From Bacillota bacterium (GTDB taxonomy: Bacteria > Bacillota > Bacilli > Bu12): a DNA stretch of 47,711 nt. The stretch is from positions 1-47,711 of the forward strand of contig JADBKH010000011.1 in assembly GCA_014896485.1 (NCBI GenBank), in the 5' to 3' direction. Position 1 is the stretch's first letter. Every line of letters starts with the position of its first letter. Of the stretch, positions 40,361-47,711 are shown piece by piece. A program made the position numbers and the translations under genes. The notes under the pieces were generated by a model. The model ran no database searches, was not told where the DNA came from, and saw nothing but the letters and a program-made list of their open reading frames with translations.

Positions 40361-41767
40361 TTGGAATTGCTCGGAGATATTGTGATCCGATTGCAGTTGG
40401 AAAATCGCCCGGGGACGTTGGCGCGCGCCCTGCAATGCATTGCATCGTTCGGCATTGGTATTGAGGCGGTTGACCTGGTCAGCAGTACGACGTCGGTCAA
40501 AGTGCGGGATATCTCCATGACAGTACCCCAACCGCTTTCATCGGAAGAATTGGAGCATGCCCTCAATGCGTTGCCTGGCGTCACAGTGGTCCATGTCTCC
40601 GATCGTGTCTTTCTCGCCCACTTGGGAGGCAAGATCGAAATCAGCCCCAAGCGCCCCATTGTCAATCGTGCTGATCTTTCCCTCATCTACACGCCGGGTG
40701 TAGCCAAAGTCTGCACTGCCATTGCGCAGGATCCCTTTGCAGCATTCAATCTTACCTTGAAAAATGACACGGTTGCCGTGGTAACGGATGGGTCAGCCAT
40801 CCTGGGCCTCGGCAATCTGGGACCTTTGGCTGCGCTTCCGGTTATGGAAGGGAAGGCAGCGCTTTTCAAACGATTCGGCAATGTCAACGCCGTGCCCATC
40901 TGCCTGGATACGCAAGATCCGCAGGCCATTATTGAAACGGTGGAGCGCATCGCGCCTGCGTTCGGCGGCATCAATCTTGAAGATATTGCTGCGCCCAAGT
41001 GTTTCGTCATTGAACAGACGCTGCAAGAGCGCCTGAAGATTCCCGTTTTCCATGACGATCAGCACGGTACGGCGATTGTTGTTCTGGCTGCATTGCGCAA
41101 TGCCCTAAGGATTGTGGGGAAATCGTTGTCTCAAGTGCGGATCGTCATCAGTGGAGCCGGTGCTGCTGGATATGCGATTGCACGTCTGCTGCATGAAAGT
41201 GGGGCAGAGGAGATCATCGTATGTGATCGCACCGGTGCGTTGGCCGCTGGTGTCCCCCAACCTTCCCCACAAAAGCGCTGGATGGCCGAGGAACTCAATC
41301 CAAGGCAGCTGCGCGGATCTCTAAGGGAGGTCTTACACGGAGCCGATGTCTTTATCGGTGTCTCGGCAGGTGGGTTGCTGAACCGAGACGATATTCGCAC
41401 CATGGCGGCAAAGCCGATCGTCTTTGCGCTGGCCAATCCCATCCCAGAGGTAATGCCGCAAGAGATCGCCGATCTAGGTGCTGTCGTAGCCACGGGCCGT
41501 TCCGATTTTCCCAACCAGATCAACAATGTCTTGGCATTTCCGGGTGTTTTTGCCGGAGCTTTGCGCAGCCGCGCAACGACGATCAATGCGGAGATGATGC
41601 GCGCTGCATCGGAGGCGCTGGCCGACGGGGTTGCACCTGAAGAGCTTTCGCCCGAGTTCATCATTCCCTCTGTCTTTGATACCCATGTCCAAGAACAGAT
41701 CGCACAAGCAACCGAAGAGGCGGCACGGCGGACCGGTGTCGCACAACGCGATGGCTCTGTCCAGTAG
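40361..41767 (+). CDS. NAD-type malic enzyme with N-terminal ACT domain
   Basis: This 468-aa protein has an ACT domain (about 5-80: IRLQLENRPGTLARALQCIASFGIGIEAV) followed by a malic enzyme core: ADLSLIYTPGVAKVC (catalytic Tyr), INLEDIAAPKCF (catalytic Lys), FHDDQHGTA (metal) and the Rossmann ISGAGAAGYA. It makes pyruvate from malate. The ACT domain suggests feedback control by an amino acid or similar ligand, as in B. subtilis-type YtsJ/MalS relatives with ACT. TTG 40361 follows GGAGGTGA with ideal spacing. The next genes encode a lactate/pyruvate-type symporter and an LhgO-like oxidase, so all three may act on pyruvate and 2-hydroxyacids. Confidence 0.93.
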   Translation: MELLGDIVIRLQLENRPGTLARALQCIASFGIGIEAVDLVSSTTSVKVRDISMTVPQPLSSEELEHALNALPGVTVVHVSDRVFLAHLGGKIEISPKRPIVNRADLSLIYTPGVAKVCTAIAQDPFAAFNLTLKNDTVAVVTDGSAILGLGNLGPLAALPVMEGKAALFKRFGNVNAVPICLDTQDPQAIIETVERIAPAFGGINLEDIAAPKCFVIEQTLQERLKIPVFHDDQHGTAIVVLAALRNALRIVGKSLSQVRIVISGAGAAGYAIARLLHESGAEEIIVCDRTGALAAGVPQPSPQKRWMAEELNPRQLRGSLREVLHGADVFIGVSAGGLLNRDDIRTMAAKPIVFALANPIPEVMPQEIADLGAVVATGRSDFPNQINNVLAFPGVFAGALRSRATTINAEMMRAASEALADGVAPEELSPEFIIPSVFDTHVQEQIAQATEEAARRTGVAQRDGSVQ

Positions 41768-41828
41768 GTACTGAACCGTTTCTTCGTTTGGGATTCCTTT
41801 TGCTTGGCGGGAGCACCGATCTCCGGCC

Positions 41829-41857
41829 TTGCTTTCTTATGTTAAGATGAATATACA
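41829..41857 (+). promoter_or_regulatory. Promoter of the SHS-type symporter gene
   Basis: TTGCTT (41829-41834), 17 bp, TATACA (41852-41857). Moderate match, 25 nt before the TTG start. Confidence 0.5.
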
Positions 41858-41881
41858 TCTATTGGAAGCGGGGTGTAGCGG

Positions 41882-43195
41882 TTGGGAGAAGCAGAAACAC
41901 CAAAAGGCTTTATCGCATCGTTTCGTGAACTCAACGTCCAGCAGCGCAATGCACTCATTGCCAGCTTTTTGGGTTGGACCTTGGACGGCATGGACTTTTT
42001 CATGGTCAGTTTTGTCGTTGCGCATATTGCACAAGAGTTCCACGCCTCTATCCCGACAGTCGCTTTTGCCATTACCGCTTCTCTGATGATGCGGCCTCTC
42101 GGGGCGCTGATCTTCGGCTTGCTTGGCGATCGTTTTGGGCGTCGCGTTCCGTTGATGATCGACATCGTCTTCTATTCGGTGGTCGAGCTGTTAAGCGGCT
42201 TTGCGCCTAACTTTACGATCTTTCTCATCTTGCGATTTATCTATGGTGTGGCCATGGGCGGTGAATGGGGGTTGGGGATGTCACTCGCTTTAGAAACGCT
42301 GCCCAGCCACTCTCGAGGTCTGTTTTCCGGAATTTTGCAGCAGGGCTACGCGCTGGGGTATCTGCTGGCTGCGGTCGTCTTTGCCCTGGTCTTCCCTGCA
42401 TTTGGTTGGCGCGCGATGTTCTTTGTCGGTGTGGTTCCGGCGCTACTGGTCCTGTTCTTGCGCTACGGTGTCAAAGAGTCTCCTGCCTGGGAACGTCGTG
42501 CCCAACAGCATCAGCAGGGATTTGGGGCGATGTGGCAAGCCGTCAAACATCACTGGCCTGTCTTCATCTTCATGGTCGTCCTGATGACCGGATTCAACTT
42601 CATGTCCCACGGTACGCAAGACCTCTATCCGACCTTCTTGGAAGTACAGCGGGGCTACTCGACGAGTGAGACGGCGCGTACGGCTATCATCTACAATGTC
42701 GGGGCAATCATCGGCGGTACGCTGTTCGGCTTCTTCTCGCAACGCATCGGCCGGCGGCGGGCAATCGTCTTGGCCTGCATTCTCGGGGCAGTGATGATTC
42801 CCTTGTGGGTTTTCTCTCCCAGCGTCGTCCTGCTGACACTCGGCGCTTTCTTGATGCAGTTCATGGTACAGGGTGCGTGGGGGATTGTGCCGGCTCACCT
42901 CAACGAACTTTCTCCCGCCGTGGTCCGGGGTACTCTCCCTGGATTGGCCTATCAACTCGGCAATCTCTTTTCCGCTGGCGCAGCACAGATGGAGGCGGCC
43001 TTTGCCGCGAGTTACTTTGGCACGCCGGGGGGAGGCGCCAACTATGCTCAAGCGTTGGCGGTCTTGGCGATCATTGTCTTCGTGGTGGTCGGACTTCTCG
43101 CCGGCTTTGGGCCGGAAGCGCGGGGCGTCGATCTTTCTGAAGGCGCCCATGCGCTCCAGCAACAGTCGTTCTCCAACACACCACCGCTCTCCTAA
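41882..43195 (+). CDS. Jen1-like (SHS family) monocarboxylate:H+ symporter
   Basis: This 437-aa major facilitator protein has about 12 helices. It carries the full Jen1 signature NXX[ST]HX[ST]QDXXXT as NFMSHGTQDLYPT (N239-T251), which is required for lactate and pyruvate transport in yeast Jen1. The start WTLDGMDFFMVSFVVAHIAQEF and the motif LLGDRFGRRVPLM also match SHS/sialate-lactate transporters. The TTG at 41882 has AGCGGGGTG upstream. Substrate: lactate, pyruvate or similar monocarboxylate, inferred from the signature and from the adjacent malic enzyme and LhgO-like genes. Confidence 0.87.
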   Translation: MGEAETPKGFIASFRELNVQQRNALIASFLGWTLDGMDFFMVSFVVAHIAQEFHASIPTVAFAITASLMMRPLGALIFGLLGDRFGRRVPLMIDIVFYSVVELLSGFAPNFTIFLILRFIYGVAMGGEWGLGMSLALETLPSHSRGLFSGILQQGYALGYLLAAVVFALVFPAFGWRAMFFVGVVPALLVLFLRYGVKESPAWERRAQQHQQGFGAMWQAVKHHWPVFIFMVVLMTGFNFMSHGTQDLYPTFLEVQRGYSTSETARTAIIYNVGAIIGGTLFGFFSQRIGRRRAIVLACILGAVMIPLWVFSPSVVLLTLGAFLMQFMVQGAWGIVPAHLNELSPAVVRGTLPGLAYQLGNLFSAGAAQMEAAFAASYFGTPGGGANYAQALAVLAIIVFVVVGLLAGFGPEARGVDLSEGAHALQQQSFSNTPPLS

Positions 43196-43232
43196 GCGCG
43201 ATGGCGCGATGAAGCACTGGGAGGGGAAAAGC

Positions 43233-44372
43233 ATGTCTGAGGTGGATGTAACGATAATCGGGGCAGGGGTCGTCGGACTGGCCATTGCTGTGCATTTGAC
43301 TGCACCAGGGCGGCGCGTGTTTGTGCTCGAAAAGAACCGTAGGGCAGGTGAAGAGACTTCTTCACGCAACAGTCAGGTCATTCATTCAGGCATCTATTAT
43401 CCTCTGGGAACGCTGAAGTCTCGCTTGTGTATTGCGGGCAATCGCTTGCTCTACGATTGGTGCGAGACGCTGCACGTGCCGCACCGCAGGATCGGAAAAC
43501 TGATCCTTGCCGCAGAAGGTCAAGAATCGGACCTGCTCCGCTTAAAAGCAAATGGTGAGAATGGCGGGGTGGCAGGAATTCAGTGGCTGGATCGCTCCTA
43601 TATCACAGCGTTGGAACCTCAAGTGTGCGCGCAAGCCGCGCTTTTTGTCCCGGCGACCGGTCTGGTGGACGCCGGAACGTTGGTTCACCGTTTGGTCGGA
43701 GCCCTGACTGCTTGCGAAGGCGATTTAATCGTGGGAACGCGGCTCATCGCAGCAGAGCCCCGTTCAGCCGGCTATCGGCTGACCGTTCAGGAGGCGGATG
43801 GGGAACGGTTTTCCTACGATTCACAGGTGGTCATCAATGCGGCTGGACTGTATGCCGATCAGGTGGCAGCGATGACCGGTATCGATATCGATGCAGCCGG
43901 ATACCGCTTGCATTTTGCCAAGGGAAATTATTTCAGTGTACAGCCTGCAAAAGCAACGCTCCTTTCCCGGCCAGTCTATCCCCTACCAGAGAGAGAATTG
44001 GCCGGATTGGGCATCCATGCCACACCCGATCTGGATGGTCGCCTTCGACTGGGACCGGATGTCGAATGGCTCGATGAGAGCTGGCGGAATTACCCGACCT
44101 ATACCGTCGATTCGGCCAAGCACGAGCGCTTTTGGCAATCGGTGCACCGCTGGCTTCCAGCCTTGGATCCGACCGATCTGCAGGCAGAGATGGCTGGTGT
44201 ACGCCCCAAGTTGCAAGGGCCTGGGGAGCCGGTACGGGATTTTGTCGTGCGCCATGAGGTCGATCGCGGTCTGATCGGCTGGGTGAACTTGATCGGCATC
44301 GAATCTCCCGGCCTGACCGCCTCACCGGCTTTGGCTGCATATGTCGCTCAGCTCCTTGTTGATTTGCTATAA
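43233..44372 (+). CDS. LhgO-like FAD-dependent 2-hydroxyacid oxidase
   Basis: This 379-aa flavoprotein of the DAO superfamily has the N-terminal ADP-binding VTIIGAGVVGLAIA. The SSRNSQVIHSGIYYP block and the C-terminal SPGLTASPALAAYV are diagnostic of L-2-hydroxyglutarate dehydrogenase/oxidase (LhgO). It oxidises L-2-hydroxyglutarate or a similar (S)-2-hydroxyacid, passing electrons to quinone or oxygen. The ATG at 43233 has GGGAGGGG 6 nt upstream, 37 nt after the symporter stop, so they share an operon. The 3' end carries the promoter of the next gene. Confidence 0.9.
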   Translation: MSEVDVTIIGAGVVGLAIAVHLTAPGRRVFVLEKNRRAGEETSSRNSQVIHSGIYYPLGTLKSRLCIAGNRLLYDWCETLHVPHRRIGKLILAAEGQESDLLRLKANGENGGVAGIQWLDRSYITALEPQVCAQAALFVPATGLVDAGTLVHRLVGALTACEGDLIVGTRLIAAEPRSAGYRLTVQEADGERFSYDSQVVINAAGLYADQVAAMTGIDIDAAGYRLHFAKGNYFSVQPAKATLLSRPVYPLPERELAGLGIHATPDLDGRLRLGPDVEWLDESWRNYPTYTVDSAKHERFWQSVHRWLPALDPTDLQAEMAGVRPKLQGPGEPVRDFVVRHEVDRGLIGWVNLIGIESPGLTASPALAAYVAQLLVDLL

Positions 44373-44373
44373 T
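44365..44373 (+). promoter_or_regulatory. Extended -10 promoter of the hmoA-like gene
   Basis: TGCTATAAT (TG at 44365-44366, TATAAT at 44368-44373) lies at the very end of the LhgO-like gene. No good -35 is present. The start codon is 34 nt after the -10. Confidence 0.6.
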
Positions 44374-44386
44374 GGCAATCGTTTTA
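44368..44386. promoter_or_regulatory. Putative Fur box
   Basis: The 19 bp from 44368 match the classical Fur consensus at 13 of 19 positions (TATAATGGCAATCG core), overlapping the -10. The gene downstream looks like a haem-degrading monooxygenase, a usual Fur target. Inference only. Confidence 0.4.
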
Positions 44387-44406
44387 CGATGCAAAGGGGG
44401 TGTGCA

Positions 44407-44703
44407 TTGTTTGTTGTGATGAATCGTTTGAGGGTTGAAGATGCCTATCGTCCTCGGCTAGAAGAGGCGTTTCGCCACAGTGGCGAGCGGATGAAGCAAG
44501 TGCCTGGATGTCTGCGTTTCTTGCTGTTGAATGAAAAGGAAAGCAATCTCTACATTGTCTATACGGAATGGCAAGACGAGCAAGCCTATCAGGCATGGAT
44601 AAACAGCCCACATTTTCAGCAAGCACATGCTCAAAGTCAGGGGCCGAGCCAGACGCAGTCTGAGCTGGAGACGTTTGAAGTTCTCTTCGCATCGGTCGTT
44701 TAA
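44407..44703 (+). CDS. HmoA/IsdG-like antibiotic biosynthesis monooxygenase-family protein
   Basis: This 98-aa ABM-fold protein begins MFVVMNRLRVEDAYRPRLE, matching haem monooxygenases HmoA/IsdG (FVVMNRI.V). YTEWQDEQAYQAWINSPHF is the other signature. Such enzymes open the haem ring to release iron. I chose TTG 44407, behind AAAGGGGGTG, because it includes the FVVMNR strand. A later ATG 44419 would cut it. The catalytic His/Asn pair cannot be fixed without alignment, so a different small-molecule role is possible. Likely iron-regulated. Confidence 0.78.
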   Translation: MFVVMNRLRVEDAYRPRLEEAFRHSGERMKQVPGCLRFLLLNEKESNLYIVYTEWQDEQAYQAWINSPHFQQAHAQSQGPSQTQSELETFEVLFASVV

Positions 44704-44747
44704 GCACTTCGCCATTTGGTAGTCCCGTGATTATGCTTGAGCAGTTA

Positions 44748-44756
44748 TGCTATACT
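44748..44756 (+). promoter_or_regulatory. Extended -10 promoter of the superoxide dismutase gene
   Basis: TGCTATACT (TG at 44748-44749, TATACT at 44751-44756). The start codon is 61 nt further on, with GGGAGAAGGGAG as ribosome binding site. Confidence 0.5.
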
Positions 44757-44817
44757 CTCTGCTGGAATGTTCTATTGTACAAGGACATTCTTACATCAGG
44801 GAGAAGGGAGCATCTCA

Positions 44818-45411
44818 ATGGCGGAGCAGCTTTCTCCGAAGCCTTTAAAGTTTGAAGAGTTAGATGGCATTTCCAAGGAGCAGCTCAAGCAGCACCACGA
44901 CGTCCTTTACGTCGGGTACGTCAATAAGACCAACGAGATTCGCAACAAATTGGAGAACGTCGATCGGTCAGCAGCCAACCAGACATACAGCGACCTGCGT
45001 GAGCTGAAATCCGAACTTTCTTTTGCCTTAAACGGTGTCAAGTTGCACGAGTGGTATTTTGACAACCTGGGGGGCAAGAATCAGCCGACGGGCAAAATCG
45101 CCGAGCTGATCAATCGTGATTTTGGCTCCTTCGAGAATTATTTGGCCGATCTGAAAGCAACCGGTATCGCAGCGCGCGGTTGGGTGGTCACAGCTTATGA
45201 CCTCGACAGCGGCAAGCTGTTCAATTATCTCTGTGATGCGCACAACCAAGGCGGCATCTGGAACTGCATTGCGCTGCTGGTACTGGATACTTACGAACAC
45301 GCCTACTTCCTCGATTACGGTACCAAGCGTCCCGATTATATCGATGCTTTCGTTCGCAACATCGATTGGGATGAAGTCAACGCGCGTATCGAAAAGTATC
45401 ATTTGAGCTAA
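44818..45411 (+). CDS. Fe/Mn superoxide dismutase, divergent
   Basis: This 197-aa protein has the Fe/Mn SOD metal ligands by alignment to E. coli SodB/SodA: H26 (KQHHD), H77 (KLHEWYFDNLGG), D157 and H161 (LDTYEHAYFLDY). Tyr34 of the substrate gate is kept (VGYV), but the usual KHH...YV start is changed (DVLYVGYV), so the second-shell His at position 30/31 is replaced by Leu-Tyr. The protein is cytosolic, without a signal peptide. ATG 44818 with a strong ribosome binding site. Activity and metal are likely but not certain. Confidence 0.88.
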   Translation: MAEQLSPKPLKFEELDGISKEQLKQHHDVLYVGYVNKTNEIRNKLENVDRSAANQTYSDLRELKSELSFALNGVKLHEWYFDNLGGKNQPTGKIAELINRDFGSFENYLADLKATGIAARGWVVTAYDLDSGKLFNYLCDAHNQGGIWNCIALLVLDTYEHAYFLDYGTKRPDYIDAFVRNIDWDEVNARIEKYHLS

Positions 45412-45444
45412 AGTGGCAGCGGCATGGCCGTGCGTACGTAGAAG

Positions 45445-45483
45445 CAAGAGAGGTGACCCATATGGGCACCTCTCTTGTTTTTT
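45445..45483 (+). terminator. Terminator of the superoxide dismutase gene
   Basis: CAAGAGAGGTG (45445-45455) pairs with CACCTCTCTTG (45468-45478 region), enclosing CCC-ATAT-GGG, followed by a six-T run (45478-45483). It separates sod from the convergent DUF1805 gene. Confidence 0.93.
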
Positions 45484-45486
45484 CGG

Positions 45487-45792
45487 CTAATCCATCAGCC
45501 GCAAGATGGCTTCTCGCCCACGCATGCCCCGATGGATGCCTAAGGTTTCTGCAGCTTTGGTCACGTCTTGCAGGGGTGCGTCGAGCAAATCGTCGATGCT
45601 CTTGACACCTACCGCTCTTGCAGCGACGATCTGACGGTCGGAGAGGCGTTCGTCTAGCAGGCGTACGTCAAGTGCGCCACACATGAGATAACCTCTCTTT
45701 CCGACAAGAATTTGCAGATGGGTCTTGGGCAGTTCGATTTCGACGGCGATGGGTTGTTTATCAGCGACTTGAACCGGACGCATCGCAACCAT
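45487..45792 (-). CDS. YunC-type DUF1805 protein
   Basis: This 101-aa protein matches B. subtilis YunC: VEIELPKTHLQILVG, GYLMCGALDVRLLDERL, IVAARAVGVKSIDDLLDAPL and a C-terminal GMRGREAILRLM. The family is small and conserved in Bacillota and archaea but has no firm function. The ATG at 45792 has AAGGAGGGGGG. The frame is open further upstream, but that part overlaps the SDR gene region and lacks homology. Single gene on the minus strand. Confidence 0.9.
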   Translation of the reverse strand: MVAMRPVQVADKQPIAVEIELPKTHLQILVGKRGYLMCGALDVRLLDERLSDRQIVAARAVGVKSIDDLLDAPLQDVTKAAETLGIHRGMRGREAILRLMD

Positions 45793-45856
45793 GAGTAGCT
45801 TCCCCCCTCCTTGAGATATGGCGGCTGGCCCAGGAGTGTGAAAGGAGTGCTTCCAC

Positions 45857-46636
45857 TTGGAAATGGAACGAGAACCTCTACCCGTGGCCTTGGTGACAGG
45901 TGGCAACCATGGGATTGCCCGCGTGATCTGTACCCACTTGGCACAGGTGGGCTATCCCGTTGCGGTCAACTATCGCTCCGGTGAAGCGGCTGCCCGGGCA
46001 TTGGTGCGCGAGCTGCAGGAGCAAGGGGTCCCTGCAGAGGCTTTTGCTGCCGATGTTTCGCAGCCGGACGCCGTCCAGCGGATGGCCCTACAGGTTCAGG
46101 CCTCCCTCGGCGCGCCCCTGGTGTTGGTTCATGCCGCAGGGCCTTTTATCGATGAACGCAAGCGCGTAGACACCTACAGTGAGGACCAGTGGCGCGCAAT
46201 GATCGACGGCAATCTCTCCAGCGCCTTTTACCTCGCGCGAGCCGTAGTGCCCGGTATGCGGGCTGCACACTTTGGCCGAATCATCACCTTTGGTTTTCCA
46301 CGCAGCCAAGATGCTTCCGGTTGGCCTTTGCGGGGGGCGTACGCGGCAGCGAAGACAGGACTGGTCTCGTTGACGCGCACAATGGCGCTTGAGTTGGCGC
46401 AAGACGGCATTACAGCAAATATGGTTGTGCCCGGCAATGTGCGCCCCGATTTTAAGGAGAAGGAGATCGCAGAAGCACGAGGGATACACGATCCGCAGAC
46501 GCCCATTGGACGTCCGGCGACCGGTGGAGATCTAGCCAGGGCGGTGCTCTTTTTGGCGACACGAGAGGCAGATGCCATTACGGGTGCTGTCCTTGAAGTG
46601 ACCGGAGGCGTGGATGTTGTGCGGTCGCAACGCTAG
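45857..46636 (+). CDS. SDR-family oxidoreductase (FabG-like)
   Basis: This 259-aa classical short-chain dehydrogenase has the cofactor motif VTGGNHGIAR (TGxxxGxG variant), NAG-region HAAGPFID (Ala for the usual Asn), and active-site YAAAK. The C-terminal GAVLEVTGGV is FabG-like. TTG 45857 has AAAGGAG 9 nt upstream, and an ATG 45863 is the alternative. It sits ahead of accB-accC, so a role in fatty-acid elongation is possible, but the N-A-G change and Ser-Tyr spacing suggest a specialised reductase. Confidence 0.85.
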   Translation: MEMEREPLPVALVTGGNHGIARVICTHLAQVGYPVAVNYRSGEAAARALVRELQEQGVPAEAFAADVSQPDAVQRMALQVQASLGAPLVLVHAAGPFIDERKRVDTYSEDQWRAMIDGNLSSAFYLARAVVPGMRAAHFGRIITFGFPRSQDASGWPLRGAYAAAKTGLVSLTRTMALELAQDGITANMVVPGNVRPDFKEKEIAEARGIHDPQTPIGRPATGGDLARAVLFLATREADAITGAVLEVTGGVDVVRSQR

Positions 46637-46655
46637 CAATGTGCACGCGAAACCT

Positions 46656-46683
46656 TTGGACTCTATAAGAGCGGCGGTATAAT
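46656..46683 (+). promoter_or_regulatory. Promoter of the accB-accC operon
   Basis: TTGGAC (46656-46661), 16 bp, perfect TATAAT (46678-46683). The accB ATG starts 7 nt later, so transcript start and start codon nearly coincide. Confidence 0.75.
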
Positions 46684-46690
46684 GCGAGAG

Positions 46691-47140
46691 ATGGAGGAGT
46701 ATGAGGAAAGGCGGTCCCCTTTGACGATTGATGAGATTCAGGCCTTGATCGCCACGCTGGATGCATCGAGTGTAGGCGAGTTGGAATATGAGAAAGACGG
46801 GGAAAGGCTTGTGCTGCGTAAGCAGGCCTTTTCTCCGCAGTCCGCGGGTTCACCCGCAACGGCAGAGCGCGGATCCGAGCAAGAGGAAGGCGCGGCCGAT
46901 GAGTATGTGATTCGGGCCCCCATGGTGGGCACCTTCTATAGCGCTCCTTCTCCAGAAGCGGAACCGTTTGTCACAGTAGGAAGTCATGTCGAGGAAGATA
47001 CGGTCGTCTGCATCATCGAAGCGATGAAGCTGATGAATGAGATACAGGCAGACTGTCGCGGCGAAATCACCGCCATTTTGGCTGAGAACGGTCAAGTGGT
47101 GGAGTATGGCCAACCATTGTTTCGGGTGCGGTCCACGTAG
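46691..47140 (+). CDS. accB: Biotin carboxyl carrier protein of acetyl-CoA carboxylase
   Basis: This 149-aa protein is BCCP: an N-terminal [23 protein letters not shown]-type helix region, a Ser/Ala/Glu-rich linker (about 50-75), then the biotinyl domain [19 protein letters not shown] with the biotinylated Lys K113 in EAMKLMNE. It carries CO2 between AccC and the carboxyltransferase in fatty-acid synthesis. The ATG at 46691 has no upstream ribosome binding site but lies 7 nt after a perfect -10, so it looks leaderless. An ATG at 46682 is inside the -10. AccC follows 29 nt later. Confidence 0.95.
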   Translation: MEEYEERRSPLTIDEIQALIATLDASSVGELEYEKDGERLVLRKQAFSPQSAGSPATAERGSEQEEGAADEYVIRAPMVGTFYSAPSPEAEPFVTVGSHVEEDTVVCIIEAMKLMNEIQADCRGEITAILAENGQVVEYGQPLFRVRST

Positions 47141-47169
47141 TTTCACTGATAAAGTAGGGAGGGATGCGG

Positions 47170-47711
47170 TTGTTTCAGAAGGTATTGGTTGCCAACCGAG
47201 GGGAGATTGCGGTACGCATCATTCGTGCTTGCCATCACCTCGGCATCGCCGCGGTAGCGGTCTATTCAGATGCCGACCGGGAGGCGCTGCATGTGCGTCT
47301 GGCCGATGAAGCGTACTGTATCGGTCCGGCACCTGCCAGTCAGAGCTACTTGAGCATTCCTGCGATTCTTTCGGCCGCAACCGTTTCCGGAGCAGACGCC
47401 ATTCATCCGGGATATGGGTTTTTGAGTGAGAACCCGGATTTTCGTGAGATCTGCGACAGCTGTCGGATCGCATTTATCGGGCCCAATGCTGAGGCGATGG
47501 CACAGATGGGCGAAAAGGCGGCGGCACGCCGCGCAGCAGAGGCGGCCGGTGTCCCGATCGTGATGGGCACGGGTATTATCGAGGAAATTTCAGAAGCGAA
47601 GAAAGCCGCGGCCCACATTGGCTATCCGGTGCTTATCAAAGCAGCAGCTGGAGGCGGTGGGAAGGGTATGCGTGTCGTTGAAAAGGAAGAAGAGTTTGAG
47701 AGCACTTTTCG
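47170..47711 (+). CDS. accC: Biotin carboxylase subunit of acetyl-CoA carboxylase (3' partial)
   Basis: The first 180 residues of AccC are present and run off the right edge. [50 protein letters not shown] and the ATP-grasp glycine-rich loop [14 protein letters not shown] are clear. AccC carboxylates the biotin of AccB using ATP and bicarbonate. The start is TTG 47170 ([11 protein letters not shown]), 6 nt after GGGAGGG, which fits the usual AccC N-terminus. An ATG at 47164 is too close to that site. Confidence 0.95.
   Translation, partial: MFQKVLVANRGEIAVRIIRACHHLGIAAVAVYSDADREALHVRLADEAYCIGPAPASQSYLSIPAILSAATVSGADAIHPGYGFLSENPDFREICDSCRIAFIGPNAEAMAQMGEKAAARRAAEAAGVPIVMGTGIIEEISEAKKAAAHIGYPVLIKAAAGGGGKGMRVVEKEEEFESTF

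Overview
The window looks like chromosomal core DNA from an endospore-forming member of the Bacillota, most likely near the Alicyclobacillaceae-type bacilli. The evidence is strong Shine-Dalgarno sites with many GTG and TTG starts, a complete argCJBDFGH operon, an Asp23-family protein, YunC-type DUF1805, the accB-accC order, and CgeB-type (spore-coat) glycosyltransferases. The lineage is an inference from gene content. I saw no rRNA, tRNA, CRISPR array, insertion sequence or prophage.

Layout. (1) 1-3906: a thiol and sulfane-sulfur module. It holds a CoA-disulfide-reductase/rhodanese fusion cut by the left edge, a DUF302 protein, and a divergent operon of a lone GroES, a glutaredoxin, CcdA and a SHOCT protein. 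Both divergent promoters carry a 16-bp ATACC-N6-GGTAT inverted repeat of the CsoR/CstR kind. (2) 3924-7666, minus strand: a diiron ferritin-like oxidase, then a MenA-like prenyltransferase, a CPBP protease and a zinc alcohol dehydrogenase in one operon. (3) 7693-16127: the arginine operon argC-J-B-D-F-G-H, with a textbook promoter, a likely ARG box, an apparently leaderless argC start and a strong terminator. (4) 16349-25379: Asp23 protein, zwf, a cyclase-family hydrolase, a BMP lipoprotein, a tungsten/molybdenum AOR oxidoreductase with a MoaD-like carrier, an MFS exporter, a universal stress protein and a P1/DmpA peptidase.

(5) 25374-37917: a putative spore-surface glycosylation island. A minus-strand operon holds an SQD1-like sugar-nucleotide enzyme, a CgeB glycosyltransferase, a Gfo/Idh oxidoreductase, a nucleotide-sugar epimerase, three tandem Sm-like small paralogues and a second CgeB glycosyltransferase fused to a DNRLRE-type domain. 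Divergent from it runs a plus-strand series: a Cys-rich coat-like protein, two small proteins, a TasA/camelysin-like protein without a signal peptide, GT4 and GT2 glycosyltransferases and a UDP-GlcNAc 2-epimerase. Two neighbouring proteins in the plus-strand series share an N-terminal MAFSD...GN..Q motif that may be a targeting signal. This region is the best candidate for an undescribed system.

(6) 38096-47711: an S9 peptidase, an ACT-domain malic enzyme, a Jen1-like lactate/pyruvate symporter, an LhgO-like oxidase, an HmoA-like haem monooxygenase under a possible Fur box, a superoxide dismutase, DUF1805, an SDR, accB and the start of accC. Three genes (argC, the P1 peptidase gene and accB) have a -10 box exactly 7 nt before the start codon and no usable Shine-Dalgarno site, so leaderless translation seems to be a real habit of this genome.
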